The position numbers and the translations under genes were made by a program. Source: Bdellovibrionales bacterium (GTDB taxonomy: Bacteria; Bdellovibrionota; Bdellovibrionia; Bdellovibrionales; UBA1609). Taken from it: a DNA stretch of 27,021 nucleotides. The notes beneath the pieces were generated by a model that was not told where the DNA came from, made no database searches, and saw only the letters and a program-made list of their open reading frames with translations. The stretch covers positions 1 through 27,021 of the forward strand of contig JAGRAG010000107.1 in NCBI GenBank assembly GCA_020435025.1, in the 5' to 3' direction. Shown here piece after piece: positions 7,354 to 15,321 of this stretch. The stretch's first letter is position 1, and each line of letters begins with the position of its first letter.

Positions 7354-7380
7354 TTAACTTTCCAAATGGATCACCGATAG
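7354..7380 (+). promoter_or_regulatory. Candidate sigma-28 (FliA) promoter of the PilZ gene
   Basis: TTAACTTT (7354-7361) and ACCGATAG (7373-7380) are separated by exactly 11 nt. The flagellar sigma consensus is TAAAGTTT - 11 nt - GCCGATAA; each box matches at 6 of 8 positions. Transcription would begin near 7387, which favours the PilZ start at 7419. A small dyad TCTCA-AAC-TGAGA lies upstream at 7324-7336. Confidence 0.5.
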
Positions 7381-7418
7381 GTTTTATGAACATAAATTCT
7401 TCACAGAGTGAGCGAATA

Positions 7419-7880
7419 ATGAAAGACAAACACTTTCCCACCGATCAAAACCCACGGCAGGAAAGTATGGGAAAGGAAAGTGCGGACATGGGCGCGGAAA
7501 GAAGAGCTTCAATTAGAAAGACCATTCACTCAATTCATGTATCTGATCTGACTGCAATGAACAACTATGGAATCATTGCCCGCGAAGGAGCCATCATTGA
7601 TGCCTCTCCTTTTGGATTTTTAATGACTATTAAGCGACGGGATCTTGTTCCCATTGGCCTAAAAGAAAATTTAACTTTAGACTCTTTAATCGGCCAGCAG
7701 GTTGTACTGTTTCTTCCAGAAATGAATCTGGATCTTGACGGCAAAATCACTCGAACAGCCCATAAGGGGAAAGGGATGTTCGAAGTGGCCGTCGAGTTTT
7801 CTGAAGATATACCCTCTTACTGGCGAGAGTGTCTTGTTGATCTCCTTCCAAAGCCTGGAGAGTTAGACGAAGAACTGTAA
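7419..7880 (+). CDS. PilZ domain protein (probable c-di-GMP receptor)
   Basis: PilZ proteins bind cyclic di-GMP and transmit the signal to motility or surface functions. The two-part binding signature is present: RRASIR (RxxxR type) near the N-terminus and DASPFG ([DN]xSxxG) about 35 residues later, followed by a beta-barrel region ending in EVAVEFSED. From ATG 7419 it has 153 residues, single-domain size with an unstructured head. Other in-frame starts are 7386, which would overlap the predicted transcription start, and 7467 or 7488, both preceded by AGGAAAG-like sites. No partner gene is adjacent. The flagellar-type promoter upstream suggests a role in swimming, which is inference. Confidence 0.82.
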   Translation: MKDKHFPTDQNPRQESMGKESADMGAERRASIRKTIHSIHVSDLTAMNNYGIIAREGAIIDASPFGFLMTIKRRDLVPIGLKENLTLDSLIGQQVVLFLPEMNLDLDGKITRTAHKGKGMFEVAVEFSEDIPSYWRECLVDLLPKPGELDEEL

Positions 7881-7952
7881 GTATTATCGAGACGGCTCTT
7901 AACACGTTTTCAACCACAACCCGAATTAGGAATGAGCCGACCTTGCGACTTT

Positions 7953-7981
7953 TAAAAAAATCTCTTTCTCAAACGAGAAAG
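7953..7981 (-). terminator. Rho-independent terminator for the minus-strand gene
   Basis: CTTTCTC-AAAC-GAGAAAG (7964-7981) is a seven-pair stem with a four-base loop. On the minus strand it is followed by AGATTTTTTT. It overlaps the last codons of the gene ending at 7969, which is compact but workable. Confidence 0.7.
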
Positions 7982-8625
7982 AAACTTTTTGAAAAGGCTT
8001 TTTCAGAAACAAGCACTATTGAATAGTGTGTTGGTAAAAACCAAGATAGAGCTTCTGCAATTCCAGTATGCTCTTCTTTTGGAGGATTCCCCAAGGACTC
8101 GAGGGAAAAACAAAGATCAAATTGTTTTAAGTCCTGACTGACCAATAAAAACTTTGGTTCTTTAATGCCTTGATCTTCTAGAAACTTCCTTAATATAGCT
8201 CTGGCGTACTTTGGTAGATACTGCTCTGACGGATTTTGTGCATAGATCGACTCACCCTTTTGAAATTCAATTTCATTAGTAACAGTTTCTCCAGGATTGA
8301 CGATAAACTGTGCCGTTTCCCTATAACTCCAAATCATTCCGTAAGAGAAAACAAAATCAGGCTGGGTTTTCTGCACATTTAAAGCCAAACCAATACCTCT
8401 TTCCGATATCCATTGCATGAGTTTTAAAGAGGGTTCTGTAGCTTCAAGAGACGTTTCCACAAACATATAGGGCCATCCGTCTGGACCGGTTTGTGGTTCC
8501 GCCATCATCACATTCACATTTCCATTCACCAGTGCTTGAAAGAAGCTTTTTTCCCATTCCCAATCACGTGACCCTATTGGGATATTTACCAGATCCACAA
8601 GAGGCTTGTTGACTTCTAAATCCAT
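7969..8625 (-). CDS. Protein of unknown function, cytoplasmic
   Basis: I do not recognise this 218-residue protein. It has no signal peptide or membrane segment. Visible landmarks are MMAEPQTGPDGWPYMFVET (40-58) and FSYGMIWSYRETAQF (93-107). The composition is rich in Glu, Phe and Trp with no cysteine cluster. ATG 8625 is chosen because GGAG (8631-8634) sits five bases before it; the GTG at 8631 overlaps that site. The end of the gene lies within a terminator stem. It is followed on the same strand by nothing coding, and preceded by the subtilisin-like protease gene's downstream side, so it is probably a single-gene transcript. Confidence 0.75.
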   Translation of the reverse strand: MDLEVNKPLVDLVNIPIGSRDWEWEKSFFQALVNGNVNVMMAEPQTGPDGWPYMFVETSLEATEPSLKLMQWISERGIGLALNVQKTQPDFVFSYGMIWSYRETAQFIVNPGETVTNEIEFQKGESIYAQNPSEQYLPKYARAILRKFLEDQGIKEPKFLLVSQDLKQFDLCFSLESLGNPPKEEHTGIAEALSWFLPTHYSIVLVSEKAFSKSFFLV

Positions 8626-8720
8626 TTTCACTCCAAGTTTCTACACCAAATGAATACTTGTCATAAATCGAATATCCAAGAAAGAAAATGGAATTTTTAA
8701 TCTCTTTCCTCTAAATGAAT

Positions 8721-9992
8721 CTATTTCAAGATTTCTTGAAGTCTCCGCCGAAATTGTTGAGATTGCTTAACCGCAAGTGACTCTGTATGAGAGACACTCA
8801 TTACACCCGCGAGAGCCTCTGCCACGTCCAATCTTGGACCAACCAGATGCCTATTAGAATGTTGGACTCCTGTCTTTTGCAAGATCTCTCTCACCTCATA
8901 GGGCATCAATTGCGGGTTCAACTCTAACATCAAAGCTACAGTTCCTGCCACCTGTGGAGTGGCTGCAGATGTTCCACCAAAATTGCCCATTTGTCCATTT
9001 GGTCCAAATAAAGTTTTGATGTTTTCTCCAAAGGCTGAAATAGAAACGCGGCTTCCATAATTTGTATAACTCGCTGGGAGATCATCTTGTGTCATTGCTC
9101 CGACAATAATAGATCCTGTATCATAGTGCGACTCTTCGATAAGTTCCGTAGAGTTATTTCCTGCAGCCGAGACAACTGTAATGCCCGCTTGCATAGCTAA
9201 AAATACGGCATCGCGAGTTCCGACAAAAGTTTCGGACGAGCCATTTCGTGTTTGGTTTTCTAATACGATCACTTTGACATCTGAACTCTCCATCGCCTTT
9301 AAAACACATTGAGCTGTGGCCTCTTCCTTGCCAATGTCGTCTAACGAACTATCGTAGTTAAAGTTCTGTAAAGGAACGACTTTCGAATTGTAGGCAATAC
9401 CGTTTGTACCAAGACCATTGGCAACACCAGCCATGATAGCAACGACGGCAGTTCCATGATAAACAAAGCGTCCGTCTCCTATATTATTAGAACGATCTCT
9501 GTCTGCTAAATCATAAGCCCGATCCAGCAACAAATTCCCCGCAATATCGCTTTCTTGGTGGTGATAACCCGCATCGCAGTCGGCAATAACGATACCTTCG
9601 CCGCTAGCATAGCTCCAAGCCTGAGGAATATTTAATTTATCAAGCCACCACTGGCCCGCAGCATCAGGATCCCCACGAAAACCGGGAGGCTCAACATCAT
9701 TATAAAACTCTCCTTGATATCCTAACAAACCTTGTCCAGAAACAAAAAGTGGAACATCTACGTAATACAAAGTGCTAAAATTCACCTGACCGTTCGTCAA
9801 AACCTTGATCCTTTGCTTTTGACTATTATCCAATCCTAGAGAGACGGGGCGAATTTTTTGTCGCAATTCACGTTCAACGAATTTCACCTGATGAGACAAT
9901 AATTTAAAATAGAGTCTTTTGTTTTGTTCTTTTCCGGATGCACTAGATATAGCAAATAAACTGATACAAAGACTTATGAATACCTTTATCAC
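8721..9992 (-). CDS. Exported subtilisin-like serine protease (S8)
   Basis: This is a secreted or periplasmic endopeptidase of 423 residues. It has a signal peptide (about 1-20, ending SSASG), a propeptide-like region (21-115) and the S8 catalytic domain (about 116-395). The triad reads Asp in IADCDAGYHH (Asp138 or Asp140; the latter aligns with DTG), His179 in YHGTAVVAIMAG and Ser342 in GGTSAATPQVAG, with the oxyanion Asn279 in SAAGN. A short basic tail follows. The start is GTG 9992 with AGGGGGAA upstream. Predatory bacteria carry many such proteases, but a role in prey digestion is inference. The gene downstream of it on the same strand starts after about 95 bp. Confidence 0.9.
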   Translation of the reverse strand: MIKVFISLCISLFAISSASGKEQNKRLYFKLLSHQVKFVERELRQKIRPVSLGLDNSQKQRIKVLTNGQVNFSTLYYVDVPLFVSGQGLLGYQGEFYNDVEPPGFRGDPDAAGQWWLDKLNIPQAWSYASGEGIVIADCDAGYHHQESDIAGNLLLDRAYDLADRDRSNNIGDGRFVYHGTAVVAIMAGVANGLGTNGIAYNSKVVPLQNFNYDSSLDDIGKEEATAQCVLKAMESSDVKVIVLENQTRNGSSETFVGTRDAVFLAMQAGITVVSAAGNNSTELIEESHYDTGSIIVGAMTQDDLPASYTNYGSRVSISAFGENIKTLFGPNGQMGNFGGTSAATPQVAGTVALMLELNPQLMPYEVREILQKTGVQHSNRHLVGPRLDVAEALAGVMSVSHTESLAVKQSQQFRRRLQEILK

Positions 9993-10036
9993 AATATTCC
10001 CCCTATAAAATAACCCAAGAAAAGATCATAGGAAAT

Positions 10037-10058
10037 CTCTTGATAGAACTCAAGAGAG
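10037..10058 (-). terminator. Stem-loop between CPBP protease and subtilase genes
   Basis: TCTCTTGA (10037-10044) pairs perfectly with TCAAGAGA (10051-10058) around a six-base loop, about 30 bases after the stop of the CPBP gene on the minus strand. Only TTTCC follows, so it is a weak terminator or an mRNA-stabilising stem. Confidence 0.4.
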
Positions 10059-10087
10059 ATACCCTCAATCTTCGCAAAGACTTGCCG

Positions 10088-10978
10088 CTAAGCCAGCCCA
10101 GGATAAGTAAAGAATAGAAAGTGGACCGTATTCAGAGATAAATGAAGAAAAATTGCCGCCTCGATAGCCTGAGATCGATATTGAGCCCATCCGTAGCAAA
10201 TGCCTGCAAGACTAGAAAGAAACACGTAATTCCAACCCCCCGCATAATGAGCCAATCCAAATAGAATACCGGCAACCAAAACTGCCGGCCAGCTCCTCAT
10301 GCCTTTGCGCTCCATCCATACTCTCAACCTCATTTGAATAAAGCCTCTAAAAATGACTTCTTCAGCCAAAACCACCAAAAATAAGTTCTTAAAAATCCAA
10401 GCTGCAAACAAATCAGGCTGCCACTTTGGATCCCATGTTACAAATCCCATTTTTACTGACAAATAGGGAACAACGAGCATCATCATTACAAACGGAAGAA
10501 GCGTTTTTTTGATGGTAAATTTAATATCTTGCCAGTTGTCCAAATAAGGAACGGCCCAAAGCAGACCAAAAAAAGCAATGAGTGGTTTATCTAAATTAAA
10601 CCACAAACTATAAGGTCGTGCTCCGGTCGTTCCCAATACCATATCCTTAGCCAGCTCCCAATTATAAATTCCTGGTACCTTGTGCAAAAATAACCCCACG
10701 GAGATCACTAAAAAGGCAAGATAAAAAAGAAACGACACAAATCCATGCCAGTTGGATCGAAAGGAAACCCATCCGATCGCTCCATATATCGCTATAGCTA
10801 ACACACCTAAAACGGAAAGATGCTGTGACATGAGTCCAAACACAACGAAGATAAAAAAAAGCTGTAATTTTTTAGCTCCTGATTCAAAAACCCAGATCCC
10901 AATTAAAGAAGCTGCTAAAACTAAAAACGTGAGAGAAGAATATGTATATACCAGAAAGTCATTTACATTAAATGGCAT
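10088..10978 (-). CDS. CPBP family intramembrane metalloprotease
   Basis: This integral membrane protein of 296 residues belongs to the CAAX protease / bacteriocin-processing (Abi, Rce1-like) family. The glutamate-type active site is complete: AEEVIFRGF (Glu206, Glu207, Arg211), FGLAHY (Phe240, His244) and HLSLNTVHF (His279, Asn283). About eight hydrophobic segments are visible, from residues 10-30 through the C-terminus. The start ATG 10978 has AAGGAT six bases upstream. Family members process prenylated proteins or peptides, or confer immunity to self-made peptides; the substrate here is unknown. The neighbour downstream on the same strand is an exported protease, but a shared pathway is not shown. 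It is divergent from the SLC12-type transporter. Confidence 0.88.
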   Translation of the reverse strand: MPFNVNDFLVYTYSSLTFLVLAASLIGIWVFESGAKKLQLFFIFVVFGLMSQHLSVLGVLAIAIYGAIGWVSFRSNWHGFVSFLFYLAFLVISVGLFLHKVPGIYNWELAKDMVLGTTGARPYSLWFNLDKPLIAFFGLLWAVPYLDNWQDIKFTIKKTLLPFVMMMLVVPYLSVKMGFVTWDPKWQPDLFAAWIFKNLFLVVLAEEVIFRGFIQMRLRVWMERKGMRSWPAVLVAGILFGLAHYAGGWNYVFLSSLAGICYGWAQYRSQAIEAAIFLHLSLNTVHFLFFTYPGLA

Positions 10979-11110
10979 TTATAAATCCTTAGCAAATCCA
11001 AACAACAGATCCCTTGTGATGCATGAACCTTATTACAACAGCATTCTCCAGGAAATTAAACAAAAGAAAACAATGAATTCTACAACGTAAGTCTAGTGTT
11101 TGTAACTTCG

Positions 11111-11139
11111 TTGTTCTCTGACCTTCTGTTAGTTAAAAT
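11111..11139 (+). promoter_or_regulatory. Candidate sigma-70 promoter of the SLC12-type transporter
   Basis: TTGTTC (11111-11116), a 17-bp spacer and TAAAAT (11134-11139, five of six against TATAAT). The predicted transcription start near 11146 leaves a leader of about 40 nt. Confidence 0.45.
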
Positions 11140-11186
11140 GAACCTTTTAAGACTCGGGCAAACTCCACAAAAGAGACCTTTCAATC

Positions 11187-13499
11187 ATGGATATACAAAA
11201 GATTCTTTCCCTGCTATTTCCTACAAAAAACTCCTCTGATAGCGAGCCAGCATCGAATCCCATGGGTCGCTTTGGAATTTGGGGAGGCGTTTTTACACCA
11301 TGTGTTTTAACCATTCTCGGCGTAATCATGTTTATGAGAACAGGATTTGTCGTCGGCTACTCCGGTTTGTGGATGGGTCTTGCAATTCTTGGGCTTTCCA
11401 AAATGATCACCACCTTAACGACGCTCAGTCTATCGGCTATTTCCACAAATACTGAAGTTCGAGGGGGAGGCGTTTATTTTATGATTTCTAGAGTGCTCGG
11501 ACCTGATTTCGGAGGAGCTATAGGAATCACCCTCTTTATTGCGCAAGCCGTAGGTGTTTCTTTTTACGTCATTGGTTTTACGGAAGCCCTAATGGGAGTC
11601 CTGGAACCTCTTTTTTCATGGATGGGAGGAGACGAGGTGAGTGGATTGCAATTTGCTTCCTCTCTGTTTATACCGCAAATCGTTTCAACTATCACCATCG
11701 GTGGCTTGTTCTATCTCACCTTTAAAGGGGCCGATGTAGCCATTAAGGTGCAGTATATTGTCTTAGCTATTTTGCTTGTTTCTATCGCTAGCTTTTTAAT
11801 AGGTGGACTGATGGATTTTGATCCAAAAATCTTTGCGGACAACAAGGCATCTGCCTTTACTAGTGAGATTTCATTCTGGGCGGCGTTCGCCATTTTCTTT
11901 CCCGCAGCGACCGGTATTACCGCCGGAGCGAATATGTCGGGAGATTTGAAAAATCCTGAAAAGTCGATCCCCTGGGGAACACTACTGGCTATTCTCTTTA
12001 CGACCACTATCTATCTATTACAAATTTTTCTTGTTTCCGGCTCCACATCGCGAACCGACCTTATCGCCGAGCCCTTTGAAGCAATTAAAAAAATGAGTCT
12101 TTTTAGTCCTTTCATTATCTTAGGGGTCTTCGCGGCAACTCTTAGTTCTGCCTTAGGTAGTTTTTTAGGAGCTCCAAGAATTTTGCAAGCTATGGGAAAA
12201 GATCGACTTATGGGTGCTCTCATCTATTTTGGAAAGGGAGAAGGTCCATCTGAGGAGCCTCAACGAGCTACTATTCTTACTTTTGTTATAGCTGTTCTTG
12301 TAATATGGGCGGGAGATCTAAATGCTGTGGCCGAAGTCATCTCTATGTTTTTTCTTATAGCCTACGGAATGATAAATTTATCAGCATTTGTAGAGAGCAA
12401 AAGTGGAAATCCGAGCTTCCGTCCCACCTTCAAGCTCTTTCATTGGTCAACTGCTCTCATTGGAGCCATTGGGTGTGTGATTGCCATGATGAAGATCAAC
12501 GATTCCTATGCCCTACTCGCCCTTGCTATTTCCGGATTGATTTACTTTTACCTTAAAAAACGAAATATTCAAACCGACTATGGGGACGCCAAGCGCGGTT
12601 ATATCTTTAAAAGTATAAGAGAAAGTTTGTATCTTTTAGAGGGCTCAAAGGTTCATTCAAAAAATTGGCGCCCTCAATTAGTTGCCATTACCGAAGACAT
12701 TCAGCAGGATTTACCGACTATTCGTGCAGGCTCCTGGCTAGAAGCACGGAGAGGTCTATATAGTGTTGTCAATATTCATGAAAGAATCGAATCAGACTAC
12801 GTTACTCGACATAGTCTGTTCAATGATCGAGTCAAGGAGCTGAAGCAAGTTCTAAACTCCGAAAATATCATTGCCTTTCCTGAATCCATCGTTGCTAAGG
12901 ACTTTCACGAAGGACTCTTCACCTTTCTCCAAAGCGCTTCCATTGGCGTGCTCAAACCAAACTCGATTCTTGTTTCTTTACCTAAAGAAGATTCCGCTGC
13001 CTCTGATATGAAGTTTTTAAAAACTATGGATATTGTCGCCACCTTTCATCTCAATTTAGTCATAATGAGCCCAAAAGATTTAGCATTGAACAAAAAAGGC
13101 CGACTCATTGATCTTTGGTGGCGTGAGGAGACAAATGGCAGTCTCATGGCTCTGTTTGCTTATTTGATGACCCTCGACTCTAGTTGGTCGCAATCAAAGA
13201 TACGAATTATGAAAATCGTTTCCAGTGAAAGAGATCGATCGGCGGCAGAGAAGAGACTCAATTCACTAAAGCTTCAGATTCGTTTAGATGCGGAGATTAA
13301 AATTATAGAGTCGTCTGAAGATGCTAATGAAGTCATTGCTCGCACATCGGGCACAACGGCCGATCTCGTCTTTCTCGGTGTAGGAGCAACTAGTGGTGAA
13401 GAAGCAAAAGACTCAATTCGTCATGCTAAGCCTCTTCTAAAAAAATTACCAACGACCTTTCTAGTATGGTCAAATGGGGAAGCAGACATTTTTGTTTAA
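11187..13499 (+). CDS. SLC12-like cation-chloride cotransporter homologue
   Basis: This is a large secondary transporter of 770 residues of the amino acid-polyamine-cation superfamily, nearest by pattern to the cation-chloride cotransporters (NKCC/KCC). The N-terminal TM1 region reads IWGGVFTPCVLTILGVIMFMR (31-51). A conserved core segment, FFPAATGITAGANMSGDLKNP, lies near residues 237-257. About twelve membrane segments extend to roughly residue 460. The C-terminal soluble half (about 470-770) resembles the SLC12 cytoplasmic domain in placement and ends with LVFLGVGA, recalling a nucleotide-binding-like fold. The transported ions are not determined by sequence. ATG 11187 has only a weak AAGAGA ribosome site. 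It is a single-gene unit convergent with the cofactor operon, 20 bp away. Confidence 0.82.
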   Translation: MDIQKILSLLFPTKNSSDSEPASNPMGRFGIWGGVFTPCVLTILGVIMFMRTGFVVGYSGLWMGLAILGLSKMITTLTTLSLSAISTNTEVRGGGVYFMISRVLGPDFGGAIGITLFIAQAVGVSFYVIGFTEALMGVLEPLFSWMGGDEVSGLQFASSLFIPQIVSTITIGGLFYLTFKGADVAIKVQYIVLAILLVSIASFLIGGLMDFDPKIFADNKASAFTSEISFWAAFAIFFPAATGITAGANMSGDLKNPEKSIPWGTLLAILFTTTIYLLQIFLVSGSTSRTDLIAEPFEAIKKMSLFSPFIILGVFAATLSSALGSFLGAPRILQAMGKDRLMGALIYFGKGEGPSEEPQRATILTFVIAVLVIWAGDLNAVAEVISMFFLIAYGMINLSAFVESKSGNPSFRPTFKLFHWSTALIGAIGCVIAMMKINDSYALLALAISGLIYFYLKKRNIQTDYGDAKRGYIFKSIRESLYLLEGSKVHSKNWRPQLVAITEDIQQDLPTIRAGSWLEARRGLYSVVNIHERIESDYVTRHSLFNDRVKELKQVLNSENIIAFPESIVAKDFHEGLFTFLQSASIGVLKPNSILVSLPKEDSAASDMKFLKTMDIVATFHLNLVIMSPKDLALNKKGRLIDLWWREETNGSLMALFAYLMTLDSSWSQSKIRIMKIVSSERDRSAAEKRLNSLKLQIRLDAEIKIIESSEDANEVIARTSGTTADLVFLGVGATSGEEAKDSIRHAKPLLKKLPTTFLVWSNGEADIFV

Positions 13500-13519
13500 A
13501 AATTCTTTATATCTTTTAT

Positions 13520-15067
13520 TTACATGTTTCCATTATGAAAGGAACTTGAAAACAGATTTGTACCACCTTTTAAGGAAAAAACATTTTCATAGCCCTGATC
13601 ACGATATTTTTTTACCAATCTTCTACTGCGAATTCCTTGTGCGCAGGTGACAACTATTTTCTTTTTATTGGTTCTAATTTGTACATCGATTTCTTCCAAT
13701 GAAAACGAATGCAAGCCCCTACGCCTGTACTCATCCGGAATCTCAGACTCAGCCCTTAAATCCATACAGACAAATGAACTATTCAGGTCACTCACTTCAT
13801 TCACACTTATCTCAATCTCCCAATTATGTTCTTTGCTCTGCTGATAAAGGTCCGGACTCATTTGAGCAATTCTAGGAACATCACCGCACAAGGGACACTG
13901 AGGATTCCTTGGTCTTCGAATTTTATGAAATTCGTTTGTTAATAGATCAACAAACAAGGACCGAGACTTTAAACTTGAGCCTGAATTTGTCAGTAGCTTA
14001 ATCGCCTCATTGGCCTGCAAAGTTCCAAGCATGATCGGTGCTGTAGACATAACCCCTACCTCCTGGCAGCTTCCTTGACAGGACAAGTCGGGCATTTCTG
14101 ACCATTGGCAACGGACACACCCCTCAGACCAATCCGCGAAAATCTGAATCGATCCTTCCCACTGATATACACTAGCTTGGATTAGGGGTTTGTTTTGAAA
14201 AAAGCAGGTGTCATGGACTAGGTACTTGGCCCGAAAATTATCAGTGCAATCTATGACTAAATCGTAATTTTTAACGATACGATTCACATTTTCAAAATCG
14301 AGATACTCTTCATTCGCATCGATTTTCACACTAGGATTGAGTTGTTTTAATCTAAGAGAAGCCTGACGAGCTTTATTCTGTCCTATATCATTTATTGAAA
14401 AAAGATTTTGCCGATGTAAGTTCGAAAGTTCAACAATATCACCATCGGCAATTCCAATATGACCAACACCATTCGTCGCTAACACTGTCAATGCCGGACA
14501 GCCCAAGCCACCCGATCCCACAACAAGAACACGAGAGCCTTGAAGTTGATCAAAGGCCTCTTTGGAAAATTGACTCAAAGCTCTTTGGCTTTTAAAGTAC
14601 TCCGCATTTGAAAAAGGACCGGTTCCATGACTGTGACCGTGAGCGTGCTGTGCACATCTCTGGCAGTTGACCCATTGGCTATCTCGATCAACATAATGCT
14701 CCTTTTTCCAAATCGGCAGTCTCACCTTTAACTGATCAATAACGTACTGACAGGCTTGAAAAGCCGCCCCTCGGTGCGCAGCCGTTGCTCCTACCCACAC
14801 GGCTAAGTCACCAATCTGCAAAAGACCTGTTCTATGAATACATCGAACATCGTAGACTTGATACTTTTCTCGAGCCTCAGCTAGAATTTTCATTCCCTCA
14901 ATAACACAAAGTGGCTCATAAGCTTCATACTCAAGAGCAGAAACCGCTTCCCCTTCATTATGATTTCTGACAAGGCCCTCAAATTCAACCAAAGCTCCTG
15001 CTTTTGCATTCATTAAATGAGCTTTTTGGTCTTCTATGTGAATAGGCTGATCGGTGATTTCTATCAT
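13520..15067 (-). CDS. MoaE - MoeB - rhodanese triple fusion
   Basis: This protein of 515 residues combines three molybdopterin steps. Residues 1-140 are MoaE, the large subunit of molybdopterin synthase (VEFEGLVRNHN, HRTGLLQIGD, ATAAHRGAAF, IWKKEHYVDR with catalytic Lys). A CQRC plus HAHGHSHG linker (135-148) follows. Residues 155-395 are MoeB/ThiF, which adenylates the MoaD C-terminus (GSGGLG 184-189, DGDIVELSNLHRQNLF 208-223, zinc pairs Cys317/320 and 391/394). Residues 415-505 are a rhodanese domain with CAQGIRS and active Cys475. It is the last gene of the operon, starting two bases after the moaD stop with GGGGGAT as its ribosome site. MoeB-rhodanese fusions are known; I am not certain how often MoaE is added. 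Confidence 0.92.
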   Translation of the reverse strand: MIEITDQPIHIEDQKAHLMNAKAGALVEFEGLVRNHNEGEAVSALEYEAYEPLCVIEGMKILAEAREKYQVYDVRCIHRTGLLQIGDLAVWVGATAAHRGAAFQACQYVIDQLKVRLPIWKKEHYVDRDSQWVNCQRCAQHAHGHSHGTGPFSNAEYFKSQRALSQFSKEAFDQLQGSRVLVVGSGGLGCPALTVLATNGVGHIGIADGDIVELSNLHRQNLFSINDIGQNKARQASLRLKQLNPSVKIDANEEYLDFENVNRIVKNYDLVIDCTDNFRAKYLVHDTCFFQNKPLIQASVYQWEGSIQIFADWSEGCVRCQWSEMPDLSCQGSCQEVGVMSTAPIMLGTLQANEAIKLLTNSGSSLKSRSLFVDLLTNEFHKIRRPRNPQCPLCGDVPRIAQMSPDLYQQSKEHNWEIEISVNEVSDLNSSFVCMDLRAESEIPDEYRRRGLHSFSLEEIDVQIRTNKKKIVVTCAQGIRSRRLVKKYRDQGYENVFSLKGGTNLFSSSFHNGNM

Positions 15068-15069
15068 CT

Positions 15070-15321
15070 CTATCCCCCGGCCACTGGAGGAATAAATATA
15101 ATCTCCTCTCCCCCTTGAATAGCCTGATCTAAATCTGAAAAAGCATCATTTACTGCAACCTTAATTTGAGTGTCATCTAATGGGAAATTATAATTTTTTT
15201 GAAGTTCAACAAACAATTCTCTATACGTTGTAGCCGCAGTCGTCACGACCTCTTCTGACTGCGAGGATTTTTCTCTAAGGACAGCAAAATATCTTACCTT
15301 AACTTGTTTTTCATTTTCCAT
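15070..15321 (-). CDS. moaD: Molybdopterin synthase small subunit MoaD
   Basis: This 83-residue ubiquitin-like sulfur carrier ends in the required Gly-Gly (PPVAGG). The C-terminus is adenylated by MoeB, converted to thiocarboxylate, and then donates sulfur to the cyclic pyranopterin within MoaE. The core VKVRYFAVLREK and the end EEIIFIPPVAGG are typical. ATG 15321 is chosen because GGAGGAG precedes it at the right spacing; the frame stays open further upstream only by running through the previous gene. It overlaps the end of mobBA by 11 bp, and its stop lies two bases before the fusion gene that encodes its partners, consistent with coupled and stoichiometric expression. Confidence 0.94.
   Translation of the reverse strand: MENEKQVKVRYFAVLREKSSQSEEVVTTAATTYRELFVELQKNYNFPLDDTQIKVAVNDAFSDLDQAIQGGEEIIFIPPVAGG

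Noticed and set aside
10752..11090. 112-codon plus-strand frame over the start of the CPBP gene
   Set aside because: Most of it is antisense to the N-terminal membrane segments of a well-supported gene; composition is Lys/Asn/Thr-rich with no motif and no ribosome site.
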